DNA of 50,651 nt, taken from the NCBI GenBank assembly GCA_938028765.1, contig CALIZF010000072.1:1-50651 (forward strand), given 5' to 3'. The DNA is from an uncultured Paracoccaceae bacterium. Its GTDB lineage: Bacteria; Pseudomonadota; Alphaproteobacteria; Rhodobacterales; Rhodobacteraceae. Made by a program: the position numbers and the translations under genes. Under the pieces are notes generated by a model, which saw nothing but the letters and a program-made list of their open reading frames with translations, was not told the origin of the DNA and made no database searches. Of the stretch, positions 43,915-50,651 are shown piece after piece (positions within the stretch are counted from its first letter, which is position 1; the number at the start of each line of letters is the position of its first letter).

Positions 43915-43946
43915 TTAAGGTGTCGTTTAAGGTTCGGGTTTTAACC
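43915..43946. promoter_or_regulatory. Cluster of TTAA half-sites before motB (CtrA-like)
   Basis: Three TTAA half-sites at 43915, 43927 and 43941 in a 32-nt AT-rich patch between motB and pncA, 45 nt before the motB ATG. The 43915/43927 pair is spaced N8 between exact TTAA sites (N7 to TTTA), close to the CtrA spacing. An outer inverted repeat (GGTTAA...TTAACC) also spans the patch. Confidence 0.45.
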
Positions 43947-44015
43947 GATCAGCACGGCCATTGACGCGGCCGCCCCCGCGCCGCAGGAAGGCGCCAGGCA
44001 ATGCGGGAGGGGGCG

Positions 44016-44621
44016 ATGCCACGGCCGGACGAGGCCCTGATCGTGATCGACGTGCAGCGCGACTTTTGCCCCGGCGGCGCGCTCGCGGTGGCCGATGGCG
44101 ATGCCGTCGTGCCCGGCATCAACGCGCTGATGGCGGAATTCGGCGCCGTCGTGCTGACGCAGGACTGGCACCCCGCGGGGCATTCGTCCTTCGCCAGCGC
44201 CCATCCGGGCCGCGCGCCGTTCGAGACGGTGACGATGCCCTACGGCCCGCAGACGCTGTGGCCCGACCATTGCGTGCAGGGCACGGACGGTGCCGCGTTC
44301 CACCCCGCTCTCGCCACCGATCGCGCAGATCTCGTTGTCCGCAAGGGGTTCCGCCCGCAGGTGGACAGCTATTCGGCCTTCTTCGAGAACGACCGCACGA
44401 CACCCACGGGCCTTGCCGGCTATTTGCGCGAGCGCGGCATTGCCGCGCTGACGCTGGCGGGGCTTGCCACCGACTATTGCGTGAGCTTCTCGGCGCTCGA
44501 CGCCGTGCGGCTCGGGTTTGCCGTCACCGTTCGGCTTGACCTCTGCCGCGCCATCGACTTTCAGGGCTCGCTCGCCGCCGCGCGGGCGGCCTGGGCCGCC
44601 GCCGGGGTGAGGGCCGCCTGA
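44016..44621 (+). CDS. pncA: Nicotinamidase PncA
   Basis: Hydrolyses nicotinamide to nicotinate and ammonia in the NAD salvage pathway. The 201-residue protein has the isochorismatase-fold catalytic triad: Asp12 (IDVQRDF), Lys110 (VVRKGF) and Cys155 (ATDYCVSF). Likely metal ligands are Asp50 and His52 (TQDWHPAGH) and His85 (LWPDHC). The ATG at 44016 has GGGAGG in front and is preferred to one five codons upstream. It overlaps pncB by TGATG, so the two consecutive steps are made together. Confidence 0.96.
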   Translation: MPRPDEALIVIDVQRDFCPGGALAVADGDAVVPGINALMAEFGAVVLTQDWHPAGHSSFASAHPGRAPFETVTMPYGPQTLWPDHCVQGTDGAAFHPALATDRADLVVRKGFRPQVDSYSAFFENDRTTPTGLAGYLRERGIAALTLAGLATDYCVSFSALDAVRLGFAVTVRLDLCRAIDFQGSLAAARAAWAAAGVRAA

Positions 44622-45913
44622 TGGTGGACATCGCCACACGGGTCTGGAACCACAAGTGGAAGATCGACCCGATCGTGCGGTCGCTGATCGACACGGATTT
44701 CTACAAGCTTCTGATGTGCCAGTCGATCCTGCGCAACCGCCCGCAGACGCGGGTGGTGTTCAGCCTGATCAACCGCACCGCGGCGGTCCGCCTCGCCGAC
44801 CTGATCGACGAGGGCGAACTGCGCGAACAGCTGGACCACATCCGCTCGCTGCGGCTGACGCGGGGCGAATCCACCTGGCTGCGCGGCAACACCTTCTACG
44901 GCAAGCGCCAGATGTTCAGCCCCGGCTTCATGGAGTGGTTCGAGGGGCTGCGCCTGCCGCCTTACCACCTCGAGAAGCGCGACGGTCAGTACGAGCTGAC
45001 CTTCGAGGGCGCCTGGCCCGAGGTGATGCTGTGGGAAATCCCGGCCCTTGCCGTGCTGATGGAACTGCGCGGGCGGGCGGTGTTGAAGGAGCTCGGCCGG
45101 TTCGAGCTTCAGGTGCTCTATGCCCGCGCGATGACCCGGCTGTGGGAGAAGGTGGAACGCCTGCGCCGGCTTCCCGGCCTGCGGCTAGCCGATTTCGGCA
45201 CGCGGCGGCGGCATTCCTTCCTCTGGCAGGACTGGTGCGTGCAGGCGCTGATCGAAGGGCTGGGCGAGTCCTTCGTCGGCACGTCGAACTGCCTGATCGC
45301 GCAGCGGCGCGACATCGAGGCGATCGGCACGAACGCGCACGAACTGCCGATGGTCCATGCGGCGCTGGCGCGAACGGACGCCGAACTGGCCGAGGCGCCC
45401 TATCGCGTGCTGGCCGACTGGCACGAGGAACACGACGGCAACCTGCGCATCATCCTGCCCGACACCTACGGCACTGCCAGTTTCCTTGCCCGCGCGCCCG
45501 ACTGGCTGGCAAGCTGGACCGGCATCCGCATCGATTCGGGCGTGCCCGAGGAAGTGGCCGAAACCGCGATCCGCTGGTGGCAGGACCGGGGCGAGGATCC
45601 GCGGCAGAAGCTGATCATCTTCTCGGACGGGCTCGACGTGGACCGGATCGAGGCGCTGCACGCGCGCTTTTCGGGGCGGGTCAAGGTCAGCTTCGGCTGG
45701 GGCACCATGCTGACGAACGACTTCCGCGGGCTGGCGCGCGGCGATGCGCTGGCGCCGTTCAGCCTTGTCTGCAAGGCGGTGTCGGCCGACGGGCGGCCGA
45801 CGGTGAAACTGTCGGACAACCCCAACAAGGCCGTCGGTCCGCCCGAGGAAGTGGCCCGCTATCGCCGCGTGTTCGGCGTCGGCGCGCAGACGGCGGTGCC
45901 GGTCGAGGTCTGA
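44621..45913 (+). CDS. pncB: Nicotinate phosphoribosyltransferase PncB
   Basis: Converts nicotinate and PRPP to nicotinate mononucleotide, the step after PncA. The 430-residue protein matches the bacterial family: [19 protein letters not shown] near 22-40, [20 protein letters not shown], the STSNCL-like [30 protein letters not shown] and the [13 protein letters not shown] block near the PRPP site. It starts at the pncA stop and converges on arfB with 16 nt between. Confidence 0.97.
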   Translation: MVDIATRVWNHKWKIDPIVRSLIDTDFYKLLMCQSILRNRPQTRVVFSLINRTAAVRLADLIDEGELREQLDHIRSLRLTRGESTWLRGNTFYGKRQMFSPGFMEWFEGLRLPPYHLEKRDGQYELTFEGAWPEVMLWEIPALAVLMELRGRAVLKELGRFELQVLYARAMTRLWEKVERLRRLPGLRLADFGTRRRHSFLWQDWCVQALIEGLGESFVGTSNCLIAQRRDIEAIGTNAHELPMVHAALARTDAELAEAPYRVLADWHEEHDGNLRIILPDTYGTASFLARAPDWLASWTGIRIDSGVPEEVAETAIRWWQDRGEDPRQKLIIFSDGLDVDRIEALHARFSGRVKVSFGWGTMLTNDFRGLARGDALAPFSLVCKAVSADGRPTVKLSDNPNKAVGPPEEVARYRRVFGVGAQTAVPVEV

Positions 45914-45929
45914 CGGCCGGGCGCGGCCT

Positions 45930-46352
45930 TCAGTCCTCGGGATCGACCGCGCCGCGCAGCGCCTTGAGCGCCCCACGCGCCTGCTTGCCCGCCAGCCGCC
46001 GCCGTTTCGAGGCGAGGGTCGGGCGCGTCGGCACCCGCGGCTTCGGCTGGTCCAGCGCGGCGCGCACCAGCGCCGCCAGCCGCTCGCGTGCGATCTCGCG
46101 GTTGCGGGCCTGGCTGCGCGTCGCATCGACCGACAGCACCACGGCCCCGTCCAGCGTCCAGCGCCGCCCCGCGATGCGCTGCAGGCGCGCCTTCTGCGCC
46201 TCGGTCAGGTTGGGCGACCGGGCTGCCTCGAAGCGCAGATCGACCGCGGTCGAGACCTTGTTCACGTTCTGTCCGCCCGGCCCCGAGGCGCGCACGAAGG
46301 TTTCCGCGATTTCCCAGTCGGCAAGGGCGACGGTGTCGGTGATGCGCAGCAT
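45930..46352 (-). CDS. arfB: Alternative ribosome-rescue factor ArfB (YaeJ)
   Basis: ArfB hydrolyses peptidyl-tRNA on ribosomes stalled at the ends of broken mRNAs. The 140-residue protein carries the release-factor GGQ motif (SGPGGQNVNKVST, GGQ at 26-28) and a basic C-terminal tail (KRRRLAGKQARGALKAL) that enters the mRNA channel. The ATG at 46352 is preceded only by a weak GGGG. An intrinsic terminator ends 17 nt upstream, so expression seems to depend on read-through of the leader RNA described below. Confidence 0.95.
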   Translation of the reverse strand: MLRITDTVALADWEIAETFVRASGPGGQNVNKVSTAVDLRFEAARSPNLTEAQKARLQRIAGRRWTLDGAVVLSVDATRSQARNREIARERLAALVRAALDQPKPRVPTRPTLASKRRRLAGKQARGALKALRGAVDPED

Positions 46353-46369
46353 GGCGGGCCCCAAGAAGA

Positions 46370-46396
46370 AAGGGCCGTGCCGACGGCACGACCCTT
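46370..46396 (-). terminator. Intrinsic terminator 17 nt before arfB
   Basis: 12-bp stem with 3-nt loop (arms 46385-46396 and 46370-46381, one G-U) followed on the minus strand by the T-rich TTCTTCTT. It is the clearest intrinsic terminator in the window. It lies between the leader ORF and arfB. Confidence 0.8.
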
Positions 46397-46477
46397 CCCG
46401 AGATCTACGGAGATGGTCCAGTTAGGGCAAGGCGATGCGCCCGGCCCAGTCAGGGTTCTGAACCTTCGGGGCTGCCC

Positions 46478-46534
46478 TCAGGCCACGGCCCCCCTGACTG
46501 TCCCGACACCGTTCTCCAATATCACTCTCGACAC
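46478..46534 (-). CDS. 18-residue leader ORF upstream of arfB
   Basis: A GTG-started ORF of 18 codons encodes MSRVILENGVGTVRGAVA. It has the best Shine-Dalgarno in the window (AAAGGAGGTG, 7 nt before the GTG), so it is very likely translated when the site is free. The last codons plus stop contain GGGCCGTG, which can pair with the 3' arm of the downstream terminator. No protein family is recognised. A regulatory leader peptide is the favoured reading. Confidence 0.55.
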   Translation of the reverse strand: MSRVILENGVGTVRGAVA

Positions 46535-46569
46535 TGGACCACCTCCTTTCGCTGCGTTGCCGTTACCTT

Positions 46570-46598
46570 CAGGCTGCCACAGATTTGGTGGTTGTCAA
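46570..46598 (-). promoter_or_regulatory. Probable promoter of the arfB leader
   Basis: An exact TTGACA (46598-46593) in an AT-rich patch just downstream of the yhhQ stop. At 17 nt spacing the -10 reads AGCCTG (46575-46570), which is weak. Transcription would begin near 46563, about 15 nt before the leader ORF's Shine-Dalgarno. Confidence 0.45.
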
Positions 46599-46604
46599 AC
46601 GAAA

Positions 46605-47240
46605 TTACACAAGCGGTGACGCAAGCTTGCCGACAATCAGACGGAACGGAATCAGTGCCGTCAGCGCCAGCCCGATCTTCACGCCCCAGTCCGCAACCGC
46701 CAGCGAAACCCACAGTGGCGCCGCCGGGCCAAAGCCAAGCAGCGGCAGCGTCGCATTGGCCCAGGTCACGTCGTTGGCCGGTTCCAGCGCCGTCAGAGCC
46801 GCCGAGAAGGCGATGGTGAAGAACAGCGCCGTGTCCATCGTGGCCCCTGCCAGGGTCGAGACCAGCGGCGCCCGCCACCACGATCCGGCGCGCAGCCGGT
46901 CGAACACCGCGACGTCCAGAAACTGCGCGACCAGGAACGCGACCCCCGACCCGATCGCCACCCGCAGCGTCACCAGCGGCCCGGCCGGCCCCTCGATCTG
47001 GCTGCCGACGGCAGAACAGGCGATGCCGACGAGGAACCCGACGACCACCACGCGGCGGGCCGCCGCCGGACCGTGCAGGCGGTTCATCAGGTCGGTAACG
47101 AGGAAGGCGAAGGGGTAGGTGAACGCCCCCCAGGTCAGCCAGGGCCCCGCGAGGAACTGGACGAGGACGTTCGAGGCGGCGACGATCGCCGCCATCGCAG
47201 CGACGCCGGTCAGGAAGTGTCGGTCGTACAATGCGGGCAT
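46605..47240 (-). CDS. yhhQ: VUT-family transporter YhhQ (queuosine precursor)
   Basis: A 211-residue inner-membrane protein with about six hydrophobic helices and the VUT/DUF165 signatures: ASNVLVQFLAG, FTYPFAFLVTDLMNRLHGP near 40-58 and AQFLDVAVFDRLR. YhhQ imports queuosine precursors in E. coli, so this role is expected but not proven. The ATG at 47240 follows a 64-nt gap in which I see no preQ1-type aptamer. Confidence 0.88.
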   Translation of the reverse strand: MPALYDRHFLTGVAAMAAIVAASNVLVQFLAGPWLTWGAFTYPFAFLVTDLMNRLHGPAAARRVVVVGFLVGIACSAVGSQIEGPAGPLVTLRVAIGSGVAFLVAQFLDVAVFDRLRAGSWWRAPLVSTLAGATMDTALFFTIAFSAALTALEPANDVTWANATLPLLGFGPAAPLWVSLAVADWGVKIGLALTALIPFRLIVGKLASPLV

Positions 47241-47304
47241 CGGGTCTTGGTTCCGGCTGGATGGCGCGCTCCCATAGGCTCGCGGCCGGCAGGGCGCAAG
47301 TGCC

Positions 47305-48180
47305 TCAGGCCGGCAGGGTGTATTCCACCAGCTCGTTGCGCTGCATCAGGCGGAAGTTGTCGTCGGTCGCCAGCGTTGCCCGCAGGGCGCCGCCCGCGCG
47401 CCAGAGCGACAGGCCCTCGAGGTTGCCGTGCATCCCGGCGGGCGTTTCCAGAACCGTCTGCCAGACCCGCAGGTCGGCCGTGGCGCTGCGGCGGATGCGG
47501 CTGGCGAAGGACACCGGCCAGCTGTAGCGGCGTTCGAGGACGTAGAGAAGCCCGTCCGGCCCCACGTCCGCCGCGACCGGCAGGAAGGCGCCTCGCCGCG
47601 GCAGGGCGCCTGCCTCGGCCCACCGGCCCGCGTGCCAGCGCCAGATCGGGAAGCCGCCGCGCGGGGCATCCTCGGGCAGGGTGTAGAGCGCGCCGTCCTG
47701 CCCCGCCGCCAGCGACTCGAGCCCGCTGTTGAGGCCGAAGCGGCGGAACGCGGGCGGCACCGGCAGCACCTCGGCCGGTGCGTCGGGCGTGGCGTAGCGG
47801 TGGATGCGCCCGCCGCCCCGCCCCTCGAACGACACCCAGATCGCACCGTCGGGCCCGATTGCCAGCCCCTCGCTGTCCATCTCGCGTTCGCGCAGCGGTC
47901 GGCCGTCCGGCCGGCGCAGGCGGTGCACCGACCGCACCCGCAGGCCGACGGGCGCGCCTGCCGCGTCGCGGTCGATCGCGCAGGCGAACAGCACCCCCCG
48001 GTCGGTCAGCAGCAGCGCCGAAGCCCCGCCCGGAAAGACGTGCACGCCCGAAATGCCGCCGAACCGCACGTCGTGCGAGGAGAGCCGCAGCGCGTCGAAC
48101 GCAGCCCCGCGCGCCGGCCCGCCCGCCAGCGCGGCCCCGATGCCCCCCGCGATCAGCGCGAGGCAAGAACGGCGGCGCAT
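47305..48180 (-). CDS. Secreted phytase-like esterase domain protein
   Basis: A 291-residue protein with a twin-Arg/Sec-type signal (about 1-26, RRRSCLALIAGGIGAALAGG) and a beta-propeller-like body with the DSEGLAIGPDGAIWVSFEG and LNSGLESLAAGQDGALYTLP repeats. This is the pattern of the esterase-like domain found in some phytase-related proteins (PF13449). Substrate is unknown. Its start overlaps the mepA 3' end by 28 nt. Confidence 0.72.
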   Translation of the reverse strand: MRRRSCLALIAGGIGAALAGGPARGAAFDALRLSSHDVRFGGISGVHVFPGGASALLLTDRGVLFACAIDRDAAGAPVGLRVRSVHRLRRPDGRPLREREMDSEGLAIGPDGAIWVSFEGRGGGRIHRYATPDAPAEVLPVPPAFRRFGLNSGLESLAAGQDGALYTLPEDAPRGGFPIWRWHAGRWAEAGALPRRGAFLPVAADVGPDGLLYVLERRYSWPVSFASRIRRSATADLRVWQTVLETPAGMHGNLEGLSLWRAGGALRATLATDDNFRLMQRNELVEYTLPA

Positions 48181-49046
48181 TGTCCCGGCAGATCGGCCAT
48201 CGTGTAGTCGCGCGGATGCCGCTCGCGCGGCGCGGGGTCCTTCGGCCGGGTCTTGGGCGGGTCGAGATAGTCGGTCACCCACCACATCAGCGTCTCGTCG
48301 CAGCCGTTGCCGTTCTTCGACAGTTCGGCCACCGTCGGCGTCTGGGTCTGGCACAGCGGCGCATCCGCCGGGCACTTGAGGCGCACATGAAAATGCGTGT
48401 CGTGCCCGTAGATGGGGCGGATTTTCTGCAGCCAGGGGGTGTCGGCGGGTTTCGCCGTCCGGCACATCTCGATCTTCACGGCGGCGGCGACGAAGATGCG
48501 GTCCACCCGCGGGTCCAGCGCAGCGGCGCGCATGATCGCATGGTGCGCGGCCGTCCAGTGGCGGGTGATGCTGCGCTGGTCGGCCGACCGGACGGCGACC
48601 GAGCTGATCTCTTCCCGTTCCGCCCGCGACAGGTTCAGCCGCCGCGGCGGCAGCATCCAGATGTCGGCATCGAGCCCGATCTGATGGCTGGCGTGGCCCG
48701 AGGTCATCGGCCCGCCGCGCGGCTGGCTGATGTCGCCGATGTAAAGGCCGGCCCAGCCGTGGCGGGTGGCCTCGACCGACAGATCCTTGAGGAAGGCGAT
48801 CATGTCGGGGTGGCCCCAGTTGCGGTTGCGCGACAGGCGCATCGCCTGCCAGGTCGGCCCGGTCTCGGGCAGTTCGACAAGGCCCGCTGCGCATCCCCTG
48901 GCGTAGCTGCCGATCGGGTTCGGCGGCTGCGCCGACGCGGTGCGCTTGGCGCCGAACAGCACGCTGGCGCGCGTCTCGGCTGCGGCGGCGGGCGGGGTCA
49001 GAAGCGCCAGGATCAGCGCGAGGGCGCCGGCGAGGCTGCGGACCAT
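48153..49046 (-). CDS. mepA: Penicillin-insensitive murein endopeptidase MepA
   Basis: A periplasmic M74 zinc peptidase that cuts D-Ala-mDAP cross-links. The 297-residue product has a signal peptide (about 1-24), the metal motif SGHASHQIGLDADIWM (His118, His121, Asp126/Asp128) and HDTHFHVRLKCP near 215-226. The ATG at 49046 is inside the 3' end of the MFS gene (34-nt overlap). Confidence 0.94.
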   Translation of the reverse strand: MVRSLAGALALILALLTPPAAAAETRASVLFGAKRTASAQPPNPIGSYARGCAAGLVELPETGPTWQAMRLSRNRNWGHPDMIAFLKDLSVEATRHGWAGLYIGDISQPRGGPMTSGHASHQIGLDADIWMLPPRRLNLSRAEREEISSVAVRSADQRSITRHWTAAHHAIMRAAALDPRVDRIFVAAAVKIEMCRTAKPADTPWLQKIRPIYGHDTHFHVRLKCPADAPLCQTQTPTVAELSKNGNGCDETLMWWVTDYLDPPKTRPKDPAPRERHPRDYTMADLPGQCAAVLASR

Positions 49047-50380
49047 CCTGCTCGTTCTCCGTCCGGTTTGACCCAGACTAGCAGGACAAGGCCGATCAGG
49101 AACAGCACGATCAGCGGCACCACGCCGATCTGCTGGCTGCCCGTCAGGTCGGTGACGACCCCGATCGACAGCGGCGCAAGGAAGGACGTGAACTTGCCGG
49201 CCAGCGCGTAGAGGCCAAAGGCTTCGGTGATCTTCGCCGGATCGGCCTGACGCACCAGCATCGTCCGGCTGGCCGATTGCAGCGCCCCGCCGGCCGCGCC
49301 GATGCCCGCGCCGAGGACGTAGAACGCGATGTCGGGCAGGGCGCTGCCCGGCCCGACCGGCATCCCGAAGACCGAATCCCGGCCGACATAGACGACGCCG
49401 AGCGCGATGGCGGCCAGCCCGACGACGCAGACGGCGATCACGGGCTTCGGCCCGAAGCGGCTGTCGGCGCGCCCGCCGATCCAGCAGAACACCGCCCCCG
49501 TGATGGCCGCGAGGATGCCGAAGATCCCCACCTGCGTCACCGTCCAGCCCAGCACGCCGGCAGCGTAGATGCCGCCGAACACATAAATCCCGTTCAGCGC
49601 GTCGCGGTAGAACATCGACGATCCGAGGTAGGCGAACAGGCTGCGCTGCGCAGGCAGGGTGCGGATCGTCTGCTTCAGCTCGGGCCAGGCTGCCCGCACC
49701 GCCGCCGCATAGCCGAGGGCGTGGGGGTCCCGCGGCTCGCGCACCCAGAGGAAGAAGGGGATCATGAACACGACATACCAGATCGCGGTGAACGGCCCCA
49801 CGGCGCGCGTGCCCTCGCGTGTCTCGGGATCGAGGCCGAGGATCGGCGCGATCCCGATCAGCGTCCGCCCCGTCGCCCCCTCGGCGAAGAGCGCCAGCGT
49901 CAGGATCAGCGCGATCACGCCCCCGACATAGCCGAAGGCCCAGCCCGACCCCGAGATCCGGCCCAGATCGTCGCGCCCGCCGAGCGAGGGCATCATCGCG
50001 TTGGTGAAAATCGTGGCGAATTCCATCCCGATCAGGCCGATGCCGAACATCAGCATGACGAACCAGACGTTGAAGGCGTCCGGCGCCGACCACCAGAGCC
50101 CCCAGGAACCGATCACATACATCAGGCTGAACAGCCAGATGAACGGCATCCGCCCGCCCGCGCGGTCGGCCACCGCGCCCAGCCAGGGGGCCGACAGCGC
50201 GATCAGAAGGCCCGCCGCGCCAACGCCGTAGCCCCAGATCGCCTGCGCCGCCGACCCGTCGCCCACCACGCTGGCCACATAGGGGCCGAAGATGAAGGTC
50301 AGCAGCAGCGTGTTGTAGGGCTGGCTGGCGAAGTCGAAGAAATACCAGCCCCAGATCCGCCGCTGCGCCGACACCGCCAT
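49013..50380 (-). CDS. MFS permease, UMF1 family
   Basis: A 455-residue, 12-helix permease with the UMF1/Atg22-type opening (GWYFFDFASQPYNTLLLTFI) and the GAVADRAGGRMPF, RTMLVRQADPAKITEAFGLY and ALAGKFTSFLAPL segments. Substrate unknown. The ATG at 50380 has AAGGG upstream. A GTG three codons earlier is possible. It leads the overlapping set MFS-mepA-phytase-like. Confidence 0.85.
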   Translation of the reverse strand: MAVSAQRRIWGWYFFDFASQPYNTLLLTFIFGPYVASVVGDGSAAQAIWGYGVGAAGLLIALSAPWLGAVADRAGGRMPFIWLFSLMYVIGSWGLWWSAPDAFNVWFVMLMFGIGLIGMEFATIFTNAMMPSLGGRDDLGRISGSGWAFGYVGGVIALILTLALFAEGATGRTLIGIAPILGLDPETREGTRAVGPFTAIWYVVFMIPFFLWVREPRDPHALGYAAAVRAAWPELKQTIRTLPAQRSLFAYLGSSMFYRDALNGIYVFGGIYAAGVLGWTVTQVGIFGILAAITGAVFCWIGGRADSRFGPKPVIAVCVVGLAAIALGVVYVGRDSVFGMPVGPGSALPDIAFYVLGAGIGAAGGALQSASRTMLVRQADPAKITEAFGLYALAGKFTSFLAPLSIGVVTDLTGSQQIGVVPLIVLFLIGLVLLVWVKPDGERAGWSAASPAPSR

Positions 50381-50433
50381 GTTCGTCACCCTTCACCGCG
50401 CCCGCCCGCCGCGCCGGGCTTGCACGGAGATAT

Positions 50434-50456
50434 GACAGCGGCATGAAGCCGCTGTC
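50434..50456. repeat. Perfect 9-bp inverted repeat upstream of the MFS gene
   Basis: Arms 50434-50442 and 50448-50456 around a 5-nt loop, about 54 nt before the MFS ATG. It may be an operator or a 5' hairpin. The rest of 50457-50651 is very GC-rich with further short inverted repeats, and no gene was recognised. Confidence 0.45.
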
Positions 50457-50651
50457 CAGCCGCAGCCGGCCGGCAGGGGCGCGCCGATAGAGACAAAACC
50501 CGCTCATCGTCAGAAGGTTGCGGGTCGCCTCGGCACCTGCCTTGCGCATCGCGGGGCCCCGGGGCCCGCGGCCCCGCCGCGGCGGCGCCCGGCAGGACCA
50601 GCCGGCGGCGCCGTGCTGCCGTCGCCGGCCGCGCCCTTGGGGGCGCGGCAC

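Larger units (their letters stand above)
46365..46565 (-). ncRNA. Structured leader RNA with terminator upstream of arfB
   Basis: A roughly 200-nt transcript on the minus strand can form three stems. Outer: 46533-46546 with 46409-46422, 14 bp, one G-U. Inner: 46492-46500 with 46447-46455, 9 bp. Terminator: 46385-46396 with 46370-46381. The one non-Watson-Crick pair in each of the outer and terminator stems is G-U on the minus strand but A-C on the plus strand, so the RNA is minus-strand. The outer stem hides the Shine-Dalgarno and start codon of an 18-codon ORF. It may be an attenuator leader of arfB, a free small RNA, or both. Ends are estimates. Confidence 0.55.

Noticed and set aside
46409..46546. 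6S RNA or 4.5S (SRP) RNA
   Set aside because: The nested-stem form first suggested 6S, but the internal ORF with a strong Shine-Dalgarno, the terminator right before arfB and the lack of the SRP GGAAGGNAGCAGCC-type core argue for a leader.
47241..47304. preQ1 riboswitch before the YhhQ transporter gene
   Set aside because: The 64-nt gap lacks the CUAAAAAACUA-type tail and a suitable pseudoknot.
50457..50651. A tRNA or partial gene at the right end
   Set aside because: There is no cloverleaf, T-loop sequence or convincing start, only GC-rich inverted repeats.
1..50651. CRISPR array, insertion sequence or prophage
   Set aside because: No regularly spaced repeats, transposase, integrase or phage structural genes were found. 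The contractile-sheath genes are type VI, shown by ClpV, TagJ and the imp-type order.

Overview
The window is very GC-rich and its genes are alphaproteobacterial. The closest overall picture is Rhodobacterales (Rhodobacteraceae). The reasons are the paired flagellin regulators flaF and flbT behind a single flagellin gene, a DUF1217 flagellar protein, a MotE-type protein, an FlgJ without its muramidase half, an imp-type order of the type VI genes, and TTAA-N7-TTAA (CtrA-like) motifs in front of flagellar operons. No species is claimed.

Layout. (1) 180-10972, minus strand: a type VI secretion operon read tssA-tssB-tssC-hcp-tagJ-tssE-tssF-tssG-clpV, tightly packed, with two perfect hairpins bracketing hcp. 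The membrane complex (tssJKLM), VgrG and PAAR genes are not here and may lie past the left edge. (2) 11205-11804: an HD-domain hydrolase. (3) 11871-43869: one nearly continuous flagellar island of about 32 kb. It holds hook-cap and hook-length genes (flgD, fliK), rod, ring and hook genes (flgBCFGAHI, fliE, flgE, flgKL), the export apparatus (fliPQR, flhAB, fliHIJ), MS ring (fliF), FliN, flagellin (fliC, flaF, flbT), stator genes (motA, motB, motE, two fliL-type genes, a large secreted helical-repeat protein) and a lytic transglycosylase. FliG, FliM, FliO, FliD and FliS were not found. (4) 44016-45913: pncA-pncB for nicotinamide/nicotinate salvage. (5) 45930-50380, minus strand: an MFS permease, a murein endopeptidase (mepA) and a phytase-like esterase overlapping as one unit, then a YhhQ-type transporter, a structured leader RNA, and the ribosome-rescue hydrolase arfB.

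How the parts work together. The flagellar genes form several divergent and convergent operons. Six clear TTAA-N7-TTAA-type sites lie before flgJ/fliK, flagellin, the slt-flhA-fliR-flhB-fliJ operon, fliL/fliF, the flgE operon and motB, and a weaker one lies before motA. This suggests CtrA control of the island. The most unusual element is the approximately 200-nt leader in front of arfB. It has an 18-codon ORF with a near-perfect Shine-Dalgarno sequence, a 14-bp stem that can hide that Shine-Dalgarno, an intrinsic terminator 17 nt before arfB, and a segment at the end of the small ORF that can pair with the terminator's 3' arm. That is the architecture of an attenuator.

No tRNA, rRNA, CRISPR array, insertion sequence or phage gene was seen.
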